A stretch of DNA of 64,000 nt from Homoserinimonas sp044769865 (GCF_044769865.1 NZ_JBIZWA010000001.1:868001-932000), one strand, 5' to 3'. Positions 34,689 to 43,018 are shown, counted from the first letter of the stretch. The notes: generated by a model not told the origin, from the sequence alone. A program made the numbers and translations.

Positions 34689-35651
34689 ATGCTCGACCCG
34701 CTGCTCTCGACACATCTCGCGCCGTTCATCCTGACGTCGTCGCTCGCCACGCCCGGTGAGCGCACGGCGCTGCAGCAGCGCGTGAGCCGCGGCGACCTCG
34801 TCACAGTGATGAGGGGTGTTCACCTTCCCCGTGAACACTGGGTGGAACTCGACGGCGCCGGCCGCCACCGGGCCTTGGTCACCGCGTGCTCGCTCGTGGC
34901 GGGCGGCTCACTCGTGTTCTCGCACCATTCTGCAGCGGCGCTCTGGCAGTTGCCTTGGGTCGGGGAATGGCCCTCGCGTGCACACGTCACCGATCCGCCG
35001 GGGCGCCGCGTGCGGTCGGGGAACTTTCTCATGAGGCACAACCCGACGAGGCCTCTCGCACATGTCCGGATCGATGGTCTCGCGGTCACCGATTTGTCTC
35101 GCACCGTCATCGATCTCGCGGCCGTTTTGCCATTCGCGGCGGCCGTCGTGGTTGCGGATGCTGCACTACGACGGCACCGGCACCCGAAGCATCCGCTGCC
35201 TGAACACCATGCGACGCGCACTTCGCTCCTTGGTGAGGTCGCGCGCCTCCCTCCTTCGCAGGGCTCTGTGAAGGCGCTCCGAGTGGCGGAGTTTGCCGAT
35301 GGCCGCGCGCAGCTGCCTGGTGAGTCGCTCAGCCGCGTCAATATGCATGCGGCTGCACTTCCTGCCCCGATTCTCCAGCAACGCCTGCGCGGGGCGAGTG
35401 GCCGAGCGTACTTCGTCGACTTCTGGTGGCCGACCGCCAATCTGATCGGGGAATTCGACGGCGACGCGAAGTACACCGACCCCGAGTACCTCCAGGGGCG
35501 TACGCCAGCACAGGTCCTCAGAGACGAGAAAGCCCGAGAGGATGACCTCCGCGCGGCCGGCTACCGGTTCTCCCGCTGGCGGTGGAACACGGCGGTGTCG
35601 CCAGCACGGCTCCGGCGACACCTCGTCCGGGCTGGCCTGCGTGCTCAGTGA
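34689..35651 (+). CDS. DUF559 protein with AbiEi-like N-terminal region (putative nuclease fold)
   Basis: A 320-residue protein. The N-terminal 150 residues resemble the type IV antitoxin AbiEi group: a winged-helix-like start, VMRGVHLPR, LVFSHHSAAALWQLP, and VTDLSRTVIDLAAVLP. The C-terminal 90 residues look like the DUF559/Vsr-like restriction-endonuclease fold: YFVDFWWPTANLIGEFDGDAKY, then EKAREDDLRAAGYRFSRW, with candidate metal ligands Asp, Glu and Lys. Such genes are common and often multicopy in Actinobacteria; their function is not known. No toxin partner is adjacent. It is bracketed by family I palindromes A and B. No clear Shine-Dalgarno site supports the ATG. Confidence 0.78.
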   Translation: MLDPLLSTHLAPFILTSSLATPGERTALQQRVSRGDLVTVMRGVHLPREHWVELDGAGRHRALVTACSLVAGGSLVFSHHSAAALWQLPWVGEWPSRAHVTDPPGRRVRSGNFLMRHNPTRPLAHVRIDGLAVTDLSRTVIDLAAVLPFAAAVVVADAALRRHRHPKHPLPEHHATRTSLLGEVARLPPSQGSVKALRVAEFADGRAQLPGESLSRVNMHAAALPAPILQQRLRGASGRAYFVDFWWPTANLIGEFDGDAKYTDPEYLQGRTPAQVLRDEKAREDDLRAAGYRFSRWRWNTAVSPARLRRHLVRAGLRAQ

Positions 35652-35659
35652 TCGCGTCG

Positions 35660-35727
35660 GCGTTGTGCGTGTTTGGTGGCGATGCGTGGGGTAGAGCGTG
35701 CACATCGCCACCAAACACGCACAACGC
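35660..35727. repeat. Dispersed palindromic repeat, family I, copy B
   Basis: Two perfect 25-bp arms: 35660-35684, with key core GTTTGGTGGCGATG, and 35703-35727, with CATCGCCACCAAAC. They surround an 18-nt loop containing GGGGTAGAG. It starts 8 bp after the DUF559 stop and ends 16 bp before the stop of the converging hydrolase gene, so here it could also act as a terminator. It is the most symmetrical of the three copies. Confidence 0.9.
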
Positions 35728-35743
35728 TGGAGCGGGACGCCCG

Positions 35744-36625
35744 CTACTCCCCCGCGTGCTCCGGCAGGCGGTCGGCGAGCCACTCGAGCGTGTCGGCGAA
35801 CACCTCGTCGCGGTTGGTCTCGTTGAAGACCTCGTGGCGGGCATCCGTGTAGACGATGAGTTCGACGTCGGTGAGCCCGGAACGCCCGATGTACGACTCC
35901 GCGAGCAACTCGGCACTGCGTTCGCCGCCGAAGGGGTCATCGCCGCCCACCTGGATGAGCAGCGGCACGTCGTGCGCGAGGTTGCGCCGGGGTCGGCCGA
36001 GGAGCTTGAGCGCGTCCCACAGCCCGAACTGCTTGATAGCGGATGCGGTGAAGCACAGTGGGTCGTCCGCGAAGGCCTGCGCGATGGCCGGGTCACGGCT
36101 GAGCCATTCGTTGCCGGTCGCGCCGAGGTGCCGGTGCCGCTTGTTGAGGTCGCCGCTGTTCATGTGGGCGAAGGTGCGGTAGGCGGTGCCGGTGAGGATG
36201 ACGGCGTCGTATTCGTCGGGGTGGTCGTTGACGACGATCTGCGCCAGCAGCGAGCCCCAACTGTGGCCGACGATCGCGAGCGGCACGTCGGCGTTCTCCT
36301 CGCGGATGAGCCGGGTGAGGCTGCGAACCCCCTCGATCGTGGCGCGCAGTCCGCCCGGCCCGAGCTTGCCCATCTTGCTGAGGTCGCCGTTCCACTGCAG
36401 CAGGCCGGTCTGCCCGTGGCCGCGGTGGTCGTCGGCGTAGACGGTGTAGCCGGCGCCGACGAAGGCCTGGGCGACGTCCTCGTAGCGCACGGCGTGTTCG
36501 CCGAGTCCGTGCGAGATCTGGATGATGCCGCGAGGCTTGCCGACCTTCCACTCGTAGAAGTGGATGGTGACGCCGTGGGCGTCAACGAAGGTGCGCTCGT
36601 TGCGGATCGCCGTGAACTTGACCAC
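35744..36625 (-). CDS. Alpha/beta hydrolase (monoacylglycerol lipase/lysophospholipase type)
   Basis: A 293-residue Hydrolase_4-type serine hydrolase without signal peptide. The nucleophile elbow is GHSWGS (Ser122); the acid is probably Asp in VGGDDPFGG and the base His in DARHEVFNE. The oxyanion HGLGEHAVRY segment near residue 39 is typical of monoacylglycerol lipases. It starts at a GTG with a weak AGGAAG upstream and is divergent from the MarR gene. It probably cleaves acylglycerol or other ester substrates. Confidence 0.85.
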   Translation of the reverse strand: MVKFTAIRNERTFVDAHGVTIHFYEWKVGKPRGIIQISHGLGEHAVRYEDVAQAFVGAGYTVYADDHRGHGQTGLLQWNGDLSKMGKLGPGGLRATIEGVRSLTRLIREENADVPLAIVGHSWGSLLAQIVVNDHPDEYDAVILTGTAYRTFAHMNSGDLNKRHRHLGATGNEWLSRDPAIAQAFADDPLCFTASAIKQFGLWDALKLLGRPRRNLAHDVPLLIQVGGDDPFGGERSAELLAESYIGRSGLTDVELIVYTDARHEVFNETNRDEVFADTLEWLADRLPEHAGE

Positions 36626-36669
36626 TCTGCCTGCTTCCTCGGGGCCTCCCAGTGTATTCCCTGTGTTGC

Positions 36670-36695
36670 TTAGCCGAACTAATTTGTTAGGCTAA
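36670..36695. promoter_or_regulatory. MarR autoregulatory operator with embedded promoter
   Basis: Inverted repeat TTAGCCGAAC (36670-36679) and GTTAGGCTAA (36686-36695), nine of ten positions paired. A -35-like TTGCTT (36666-36671) and a -10 TAGGCT (36688-36693), 16 bp apart, sit on its two arms, so a bound repressor would cover the promoter. The downstream marR ATG starts eight bases after the -10 box. Confidence 0.7.
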
Positions 36696-36701
36696 TGAAT
36701 T

Positions 36702-37106
36702 ATGGACTCGGAGATCCGCCTCGCCATCGCCAAACTGGCCCGCCGCATGCGACAGGAGCGCGGCGCGAGCGATCTCGGCCCCAGCCAGTTCGGCGTGCTC
36801 ATGTCACTCAGAATCGCCGGCCCGCAGACGCTCGGTGAACTCAGCGCCCAAGAACGCGTCACGGCGCCCTCCATGAACCGCACGGTCAACCTGCTCGAGG
36901 CATCCGGGCTCCTCAGCCGCACCGCGTCACCGGATGACGGCCGCAAGGTCATCATCGAACTGACGGATGCCGGTCGTGCGGTGCTGGAAGACACCCGTCG
37001 GCGCCGAGATGCCTGGTTCGGCGAGCGAGTCGCAATGCTCAGCGACGACGAGAGGGCCGCCCTCGAAGCGGCGACACCGGTGTTGCGGAAGCTGGCCGAG
37101 CTGTGA
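36702..37106 (+). CDS. MarR-family transcriptional regulator
   Basis: A 134-residue winged-helix repressor. It shows the usual helix-turn-helix (TLGELSAQERVTAPSMNRTVNLLEASGLL, about residues 42-70) and the beta-wing with SPDDGRKVIIELTDAG. It overlaps the MFS transporter gene by four bases, and an inverted-repeat operator covers its promoter. The likely role is repression of the MFS exporter until a small-molecule ligand binds. The start is probably leaderless. Confidence 0.92.
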   Translation: MDSEIRLAIAKLARRMRQERGASDLGPSQFGVLMSLRIAGPQTLGELSAQERVTAPSMNRTVNLLEASGLLSRTASPDDGRKVIIELTDAGRAVLEDTRRRRDAWFGERVAMLSDDERAALEAATPVLRKLAEL

Positions 37107-38452
37107 GGGCTATGTTCCGCTCCTTCAGCATCTTCAACTACCGCCTCTGGTTCGTCGGCGCCCTCGTGTCGAACGTCGGCACGTGGATGCAGCGCACCGC
37201 CCAGGACTGGATCGTGCTCACCGAGCTCACCGACAACGACGCCGCCGCACTCGGTGTGACGCTGGCGCTCCAGCTCGGTCCGCAGCTGCTCCTTCTGCCG
37301 TGGTCCGGGCTCATCGCCGACCGTTTCGACCGGCGCCGCGTGCTCATGGTGACGCAGGCCACCATGGGGCTGCTTGCCGTCGGGCTGTCGATCATCGTGC
37401 TCGCGGGGGTCGCCGAGCTATGGCACCTCTACGCCTTCGCCTTTGCGCTCGGCCTGACATCCGCGATCGATGCCCCCGCACGACAGGCCTTCGTCTCGGA
37501 GCTCGTCTCGGTCGAGTACCTGCCGAACGCGGTCGCGCTGAACTCGCTCTCGTTCCACAGCGCACGGCTCGCGGGCCCCGCGGTTGCCGGCATCCTGATC
37601 GCGCTCGTCGGCACGGGCTGGGTCTTCGTGATCAATGCGGCGACCTTCGCCGCCGTGCTCGCCTCCCTCTTCTTCATGCGCCGCCGGGAGCTCCAGCCAA
37701 CGGAGAAGGCGAAGCGCGGCAAGGGGCAGTTGCGGGAGGGCTTCCGCTACGTGCGATCGCGGCCCGACATCATGCTCGTGCTGCTCTTGGTGTTCCTGAT
37801 CGGCACCTTCGGCATGAACTTCGCGATCTACACCTCAACCATGACGACGATCGAGTTCGGCCTCGGCGCGAGCGAGTACGGCGCGCTCTCCTCGATCATG
37901 GCGATCGGTTCGGTCGCGGGCGCGCTCCTCGCCGCCCGCCGGGAGCGGGCGCGAGTCGGTCTCGCGGTCGCGGCGGCCGCCGCGTTCGGCTTCGCGTGCC
38001 TCACGGCATCCCTCATGCCCAGCTACCTGACCTTCGCGATCTCGCTCGTGCTCGTGGGCGCCTGCTCACTGACCTTCATGACGAGCGCGAACGCCTACGT
38101 GCAGACCACGACCGAGCCGGTCATGCGCGGCCGCGTCATGGCTCTCTACATGGCGGTCATGATGGGCGGCACGCCGATCGGTGCGCCGATCGTCGGCTGG
38201 GTCACCAACCACCTCGGCCCGCGGTGGGGTCTCGCCGTCGCGGCGATCGCCGGCCTGGCCGCGGCGATCATCGGCCTCGCCTGGCTGGTGCGGGCACGCG
38301 GGATGCGCGTCACCTACCGCGCTTCGGGTCGCCGCCGGCTCGGCCTGCACTTCACGGGTGACGGTCGCGTCGACGAGGAGCCGGGCGAGAGCGCCGTCGA
38401 GGCGGCGACGACCGAGATCGCGGTTATCGAGACGACGAACCAGCGTCGCTGA
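37103..38452 (+). CDS. MFS exporter (MFS_3/enterobactin-exporter type)
   Basis: A 449-residue transporter with twelve predicted helices. Its N-terminal SIFNYRLWFVGALVSNVGTW and the loop LIADRFDRRRVL are hallmarks of the EntS-like MFS_3 group, which exports siderophores, drugs or metabolites. It is co-translated with marR through a GTGA overlap. Its last 29 bases overlap the end of the converging GCS2 gene. Confidence 0.87.
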   Translation: MRAMFRSFSIFNYRLWFVGALVSNVGTWMQRTAQDWIVLTELTDNDAAALGVTLALQLGPQLLLLPWSGLIADRFDRRRVLMVTQATMGLLAVGLSIIVLAGVAELWHLYAFAFALGLTSAIDAPARQAFVSELVSVEYLPNAVALNSLSFHSARLAGPAVAGILIALVGTGWVFVINAATFAAVLASLFFMRRRELQPTEKAKRGKGQLREGFRYVRSRPDIMLVLLLVFLIGTFGMNFAIYTSTMTTIEFGLGASEYGALSSIMAIGSVAGALLAARRERARVGLAVAAAAAFGFACLTASLMPSYLTFAISLVLVGACSLTFMTSANAYVQTTTEPVMRGRVMALYMAVMMGGTPIGAPIVGWVTNHLGPRWGLAVAAIAGLAAAIIGLAWLVRARGMRVTYRASGRRRLGLHFTGDGRVDEEPGESAVEAATTEIAVIETTNQRR

Positions 38453-39554
38453 TGGTCGAGCTCGGATGCGGTGCCTCCGGCGCGATGGAGCTGCGGTAGA
38501 GCGCGGCGAGCGACGGCCGGCCCCCACGCTCGTAGGCGTCCAGCTGCCGCGCGGCGCCCGTGCCCTCCGCAAAGATCCGGTCGACCCACTCCTCCACCTG
38601 CGCGAGGTCGCCTGCCTCGTCAAGCGCACTGCGCACGTGGTCGACGAGCGCGTCGACTGCCTGGCGGGCGGGCACGACCTCGCCGGTCAGCGGGTGCACG
38701 AGCTTGTCGGCGAGGCCATCACGGGCGGCGAGCCACAGCGCCGCGTCGATGAGTTCTGCGTCGAGTTCCTCGACGTCGCCCCGCTGCGCGAGTGCCGTCG
38801 CGACGAGGGCGCGCGTGAGGGCCGCGAGCAGCACGGTATGCCACGCCTCGAGCTGCACGTCCGGTGTGCGGATCTCGATCGTCGGCAGATGGTTGGAGAG
38901 GCGGATGTTCCACATGACGAGCGCGTCGTCGAAGGTGCCGCCCACCCCGACGAGCCGTTCGATCCTGCGGTCGTAGTCGGCGGCATCCGCGAATCGGGGC
39001 GGCGTGCCGCGCGTGGTCCAGCGCTGCAGCTGGATCGTGCGCCAGCTGGCGAAGCCCGTGTCGGCGCCGTTCCAGAATGGTGAGTTGGCTCCGAGCGCGG
39101 TGAGCAGTGGCATCCAGCGGCGAAGGCCGTTGAGTGCCCGCACGCCACTCTCGCGGTCGTCGATGTGCACATGCACGTGCAGGCCGTTGAAGAAGTAGTC
39201 GCGGCCGACCTGGCCGTACTCCTCGTAGACGCGGTGGTAGCGGGGCTTGTCGGTGACGACGCTGCCGCCATCGAGCGAGGGGAACGTGCCGCTCGCACAC
39301 GGCACCACACCGACGGATGCCGCGGCGTCCCGCAGCCGCCCGCGGAACGCCTGCAGGTCACCGAGTGCCTGCTGCAGTGTCTCGAAGACCGGGCTGGGCC
39401 GCTCGAGTTGGCTCAGCAGGAACTCCCGCTGCACGTTCTTGCTCTCGACCCGCTCCACGCGGAGGGCCCTGTAGACGGCGGGACTCACGTCGCGCGGCTG
39501 CAGGGTGTCGGGGTCGATGAAGCAGTACTCCTCTTCCACACCGAATGTGACCAC
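38424..39554 (-). CDS. Carboxylate-amine ligase / glutamate-cysteine ligase type 2 (YbdK family)
   Basis: A 376-residue ATP-dependent ligase of the GCS2 family. FGVEEEYCFID is at the N-terminus, with NGLHVHVHIDDRESGVRALNGLR near 125-145 and LSNHLPTIEIRTPDVQ near 225. Members join glutamate to cysteine weakly or act on other carboxylate/amine pairs. The GTG start has GAGGAGGCAC upstream. The 3' end overlaps the MFS gene on the other strand. The actual substrate is uncertain. Confidence 0.87.
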   Translation of the reverse strand: MVTFGVEEEYCFIDPDTLQPRDVSPAVYRALRVERVESKNVQREFLLSQLERPSPVFETLQQALGDLQAFRGRLRDAAASVGVVPCASGTFPSLDGGSVVTDKPRYHRVYEEYGQVGRDYFFNGLHVHVHIDDRESGVRALNGLRRWMPLLTALGANSPFWNGADTGFASWRTIQLQRWTTRGTPPRFADAADYDRRIERLVGVGGTFDDALVMWNIRLSNHLPTIEIRTPDVQLEAWHTVLLAALTRALVATALAQRGDVEELDAELIDAALWLAARDGLADKLVHPLTGEVVPARQAVDALVDHVRSALDEAGDLAQVEEWVDRIFAEGTGAARQLDAYERGGRPSLAALYRSSIAPEAPHPSSTISDAGSSSR

Positions 39555-39659
39555 CGTGCCTCCTCGTGCGCTGTTGCCGACCGGCGCCTGCTTTGAATAG
39601 TAGGCACAGCATCCGCGCGGCGCTTTCAGAAGATTCGTGGCGGGGCGGTGGTACGAGCG

Positions 39660-40079
39660 TCACTGTGGCGTACCGGGCGCGGCGGTGACGAAGCCGAGCT
39701 CGGAGGCGGCCTCAAGGAGCCGTCGATCGTAGGCCACCACAAGGTCAGCGTCGATCAGGGTGGCTGTTGCCAGATGGATCGCGTCAAGGCTGCGCAGGGA
39801 GGCGGGGCCGAGTCGACGGGCGATCGCGATCACCTGCTCGCTGATCGGCGCCTCAAGCACGCCGGAGAGCGCCGTCTCCACAAGCTGACTCAGCTCGGCC
39901 GGGTGTTCGGCGTCTGCCCGGGAGCGGATGACGCGACTCACCTCGACTGAGGCGAGGGCAGAAGCGACGAGCAGGTCTGTTCGCTGCACCATGCCGTCGA
40001 GGGCGTTCGCGAGGGCGTCGGATTCCCGCTCTGCGACGGCGCGTTTCACGAGCGCACTGCCGTCGAGGTAGATCCTCAC
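39660..40079 (-). CDS. vapC: VapC-type PIN-domain toxin
   Basis: A 139-residue PIN-domain ribonuclease. The acidic triad is visible: Asp6 in YLDGSALVKR, Glu in VEVSRVI, Asp in LRSLDAIHLATA, plus Asp in VVAYDRRLL. VapC toxins cut tRNA or rRNA when freed from VapB. The GTG start follows the antitoxin stop directly (TGAGTG), which couples the two. The RNA target is unknown. Confidence 0.9.
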   Translation of the reverse strand: MRIYLDGSALVKRAVAERESDALANALDGMVQRTDLLVASALASVEVSRVIRSRADAEHPAELSQLVETALSGVLEAPISEQVIAIARRLGPASLRSLDAIHLATATLIDADLVVAYDRRLLEAASELGFVTAAPGTPQ

Positions 40080-40340
40080 TCAGAACCGGTCTTCGCGGTC
40101 GAGAAGGTCAAGTGACGACACTCCTTCGGGAAGCTTCACGAGGCGGGCGGCGCGTCGGTATGGCGTGCGTGCGGGCTTCAGGATGCCTTGGGCGAGGAGG
40201 TCACCGTGTTCTGTTGTGGTCGCCGCGGTCGCAAGGAGGCGGTCGACCGCTTCCCGGATCAGCTCCTGCTGGGAACGGCCGGTTCGCACGGAGAACTCCC
40301 GGAGAGCTTCCTCGGCATCCGGTCGCAACCGCAGATTCAT
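40080..40340 (-). CDS. vapB: VapB-type antitoxin, ribbon-helix-helix
   Basis: An 86-residue DNA-binding antitoxin. The N-terminal ribbon-helix-helix is MNLRLRPDAEEALREFSVRTGRSQQELIREAVDRLL, with the toxin-binding region in the C-terminal part (YRRAARLVKLPEG). The start at 40340 (MNLRLR) is typical; an in-frame ATG at 40346 is possible. It is followed directly by vapC. Three boxes upstream fit cooperative binding of RHH dimers for autoregulation. Confidence 0.87.
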   Translation of the reverse strand: MNLRLRPDAEEALREFSVRTGRSQQELIREAVDRLLATAATTTEHGDLLAQGILKPARTPYRRAARLVKLPEGVSSLDLLDREDRF

Positions 40341-40352
40341 CGCCATGCAGTC

Positions 40353-40385
40353 ATGGTACCAATGCGGCACCACTCGCGGTACCAT
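40353..40385. promoter_or_regulatory. VapB/VapC operator with three boxes at one-turn spacing
   Basis: GGTACC (40355-40360), GGCACC (40366-40371) and GGTACC (40378-40383) are spaced 11 and 12 bp apart. The outer boxes extend to a perfect ATGGTACC/GGTACCAT inverted pair. Ribbon-helix-helix repressors bind such regularly spaced short boxes. It lies 12-45 bp upstream of the vapB start and between rocD and vapB. Confidence 0.65.
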
Positions 40386-40391
40386 CCATCG

Positions 40392-41615
40392 CTACCCCAG
40401 TTCCGCGAGCACTTCCTCCAGCTGGTCGACCGCCCAGTCGAGGTCGGCGGCTTCGATCACGATCGGGGGCGCGAGTCGCACGGTTGAGCCGTGCGTGTCC
40501 TTGGCGAGCACGCCACGATCCATGAGCAGCTCGCATACCCGACGGCCCGTGCCGAGCCGCGGGTCGATGTCGATGCCGGCCCACAGTCCAGCGCCGCGCA
40601 CCTCGAGCACGCCGCGTCCAACAAGGGTCCCCAGCCGCTCGTGCAGGCGGGCCCCGAGTGTGCGGGCTCGTTCCTGGGGTTCACCCTCTGCGAGCATCCG
40701 CACGACCTCGGTGCCGACGGCTGCGGCAAGTGGGTTGCCGCCGAAGGTCGAGCCGTGCTGGCCGGGCTGCAGGACGCCGAGAATATCGGCATCGCCGACG
40801 ACGGCCGAGACGGGCACGATGCCCCCGCCGAGCGCCTTGCCGAGCAGGGTGAGGTCGGGCACGACCCCGACGAGGTCGCACGCGAAGGTCGCGCCGGTGC
40901 GGCCCAGGCCGGACTGGATCTCGTCGGCGATCAGGAGCACGCGTTCGGCCGTGCAGAGCTTGCGCAGCGCCGGCAGGAAGTCGGCGGGCGGCACCAGCAC
41001 GCCCGCCTCGCCCTGGATGGGCTCAACCAGCACGGCGACCGTGTCGGCGTCGATCAGCCGCGCCGCGGCGGCCGCGTCACCGTAGGGTGCGGTGCGGAAT
41101 CCGGGGGTGAAGGGGCCGAAGTCCTGGCGGGCATCCGCATCGTCGCTGAAGCTCACGATCGTCGTCGTGCGCCCGTGGAAGTTGCCCGACATGACCACGA
41201 TGTTGGCTCGATCAGGAGTGACGCCCTTGACCCGGTAGCCCCACGCCCGCGCGACCTTGATACCCGACTCGACCGCCTCCGCGCCCGTGTTCATCGGCAG
41301 CACCATATCCTTGCCAGCGAGCGCCGCCAGCTCCGTCACGAAGGTGCCGAGGCGGTCGTTGTGGAAGGCGCGACTCGTGAGTGTGATGCGGTCGAGCTGC
41401 TCCCGGGCCACCGCGAGCAGCCGCTCATTGGAGTGGCCGAAGTTGACGGCGGAGTATGCGGCGAGGCAGTCGAGGTAGCGGCGGCCGTCGACATCCGTCA
41501 CCCAGGCGCCCTCGCCCGAGGCGACCACCACCGGGAGGGGGTGGTAGTTGTGCGGTGAGTGGGTGCTCTCGGCCTCGATCGCGTCACGCGAGCGGATGCC
41601 CTGCGCCACGCTCAT
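40392..41615 (-). CDS. rocD: Ornithine aminotransferase
   Basis: A 407-residue class III PLP-dependent aminotransferase that converts ornithine and 2-oxoglutarate to glutamate-5-semialdehyde and glutamate. It carries the N-terminal SPHNYHPLPVVVASGEG signature of ornithine aminotransferases, LPMNTGAEAVE, GNFHGRTT, the VEPIQGEAGV segment, LLIADEIQSGLGRTG and the PLP Lys in LGKALGGG. The ATG at 41615 overlaps the ddaH stop (ATGA). The product cyclises to P5C, the substrate of the P5C dehydrogenases to which the PutA-like protein at 44.6-48 kb is related. Confidence 0.93.
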   Translation of the reverse strand: MSVAQGIRSRDAIEAESTHSPHNYHPLPVVVASGEGAWVTDVDGRRYLDCLAAYSAVNFGHSNERLLAVAREQLDRITLTSRAFHNDRLGTFVTELAALAGKDMVLPMNTGAEAVESGIKVARAWGYRVKGVTPDRANIVVMSGNFHGRTTTIVSFSDDADARQDFGPFTPGFRTAPYGDAAAAARLIDADTVAVLVEPIQGEAGVLVPPADFLPALRKLCTAERVLLIADEIQSGLGRTGATFACDLVGVVPDLTLLGKALGGGIVPVSAVVGDADILGVLQPGQHGSTFGGNPLAAAVGTEVVRMLAEGEPQERARTLGARLHERLGTLVGRGVLEVRGAGLWAGIDIDPRLGTGRRVCELLMDRGVLAKDTHGSTVRLAPPIVIEAADLDWAVDQLEEVLAELG

Positions 41616-42469
41616 CGACGAAGCTCCAGTGTGCAGCATTTGACTCCTCCTCCCCCGAGCAGCAACTCGGACAGGTCCACGTCGATGGTCTCGTAGCCTC
41701 GCTCCCGCAGCTGCCGGGCGTAGCCGAGGGCTCGGGATGCCACGACCACCGTGCGCCCGTCGCTGAAGCAGTTGAGCCCCAGCACTGCGGCATCCGCCTC
41801 CGTGACGATGATTGCGTTGGGGAACCGCTCGCGCAGCACACCCTGGCTGGCCTCGCTGAACGCGGAGGGCAGGTACGCAATCGTGGGCTCGGCGCCGGGG
41901 GCCGGCTCGGGGTCGAGCACGGCCAGCGCCGTGTCGAGGTGGTAGTAGCTGGGGTTCACGAGTTCGAGCCCCACAACCTCCCGGCCGAACACCCGCGCCA
42001 GTTCAGCCTGGCTGGCGGTGCTGCTGCGGAATCCCGAGCCGGCGAGGATGACCTCGCCCGCGAGCAGGAAGTCGCCCTCGCCCTCGTTGATCTCCTCCGG
42101 CACGTGCACGGCGTAGCCCGCTCGCTCGAACCAGTCCATATAAGCGGGCCCTTCCGGCGCGCGCTCCGGATGCGTGAAGCGTGCCCCGTAGGCGATGCCA
42201 TCGAGCACGAAACCGCCGTTGGCGGCGTAGACCATGTCGGGCAACCCTGCGATGGGGTCGACCAGCTGCACGTCAAAGCCGAGGTCGACGTAGGCCGAGC
42301 GGAGCGTCTCCCACTGCTGCACGGCAAGGCTCGTGTCGGTGGGGTTCGCGGGGTGCATCCACGGGTTGATGCGGTAGCTCACCGTGAAGTGATCGGGTCG
42401 GCACATGAGCACGGTGCGCGCCGAAGCGGCACGCTCTACGGGCACGGCGGCAGTGTCGGTCAGGGTCAT
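41612..42469 (-). CDS. ddaH: Dimethylargininase / arginine deiminase-related protein
   Basis: A 285-residue guanidino-group-modifying enzyme of the pentein fold. It should hydrolyse methylarginine or arginine to citrulline and an amine. Motifs include LMCRPDHFTVSYRINPWM near the start, EGEGDFLLAG, the catalytic His in NPSYYHLDT and the nucleophile Cys in GGGGVKCCTLELRR at the C-terminus. It is co-translated with rocD and divergent from an Lrp-type regulator. DDAH versus an ornithine-producing arginine dihydrolase-like activity cannot be settled; the link to ornithine aminotransferase makes the latter worth considering. Confidence 0.82.
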   Translation of the reverse strand: MTLTDTAAVPVERAASARTVLMCRPDHFTVSYRINPWMHPANPTDTSLAVQQWETLRSAYVDLGFDVQLVDPIAGLPDMVYAANGGFVLDGIAYGARFTHPERAPEGPAYMDWFERAGYAVHVPEEINEGEGDFLLAGEVILAGSGFRSSTASQAELARVFGREVVGLELVNPSYYHLDTALAVLDPEPAPGAEPTIAYLPSAFSEASQGVLRERFPNAIIVTEADAAVLGLNCFSDGRTVVVASRALGYARQLRERGYETIDVDLSELLLGGGGVKCCTLELRR

Positions 42470-42571
42470 GTCTCCAGTGTCACAGCGGTTGCGGGCATGT
42501 TTTCGTGAATCCGCGCACGAAATCGCTGCACTGACCCGCCGTTATGCAATATTTCCCCGTAGAGTGCCGCC

Positions 42572-43009
42572 ATGGACAACCTCGACCACGGCATCCTCGC
42601 ACTGCTCCGCAAGAACGCCCGGGCCGGTTACGGCGACATCGGCGAGCGCATCGGTCTCTCCGCATCCGCCGTCAAGCGACGCGTCGACCGGCTCGTCGCC
42701 GATGGCGTCATCCGCAGCTTCACGATCCAGGTCGACCCCGCGGTCGATGGCCTCGGCACCGAGGCCTACGTCGAGCTGTTCTGCCGCGGAACGGTCGCGC
42801 CCGCGGAACTGCGACGGATGCTCTCCGACATCCCCGAGGTCGTCGGCGCTGGCACGGTGAGCGGCAGCGCCGACGCCATGCTGCACATGAGGAGCCGTGA
42901 CATCCACAGCCTCGAGGTCGCGATCGAGAAGGTGCGCGATGCGCCGAACGTCGACCACACGCGGAGCTCGATCGTGCTGTCGCGACTCATCGAGCGGGCG
43001 CGCGACTGA
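42572..43009 (+). CDS. Lrp/AsnC-family regulator
   Basis: A 145-residue feast/famine regulator. The N-terminal helix-turn-helix is IGERIGLSASAVKRRVDRLVADGVI, and the C-terminal RAM ligand-binding domain begins near residue 65. It is leaderless (TAGAGT at 42560-42565, then six bases, then ATG). It faces ddaH-rocD across 102 bp containing AT-rich sequence (TTATGCAATATTTCC), a likely Lrp binding region. It probably responds to an amino acid such as arginine, ornithine or proline. Confidence 0.9.
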   Translation: MDNLDHGILALLRKNARAGYGDIGERIGLSASAVKRRVDRLVADGVIRSFTIQVDPAVDGLGTEAYVELFCRGTVAPAELRRMLSDIPEVVGAGTVSGSADAMLHMRSRDIHSLEVAIEKVRDAPNVDHTRSSIVLSRLIERARD

Positions 43010-43018
43010 ACGAGCGGC

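Noticed and set aside
36670..36695. The marR upstream repeat as a DtxR iron box, because it contains GTTAGGCTAA.
   Set aside because: The second arm is oriented and spaced for a longer MarR-type palindrome covering the promoter; the 19-bp DtxR pattern is not met.
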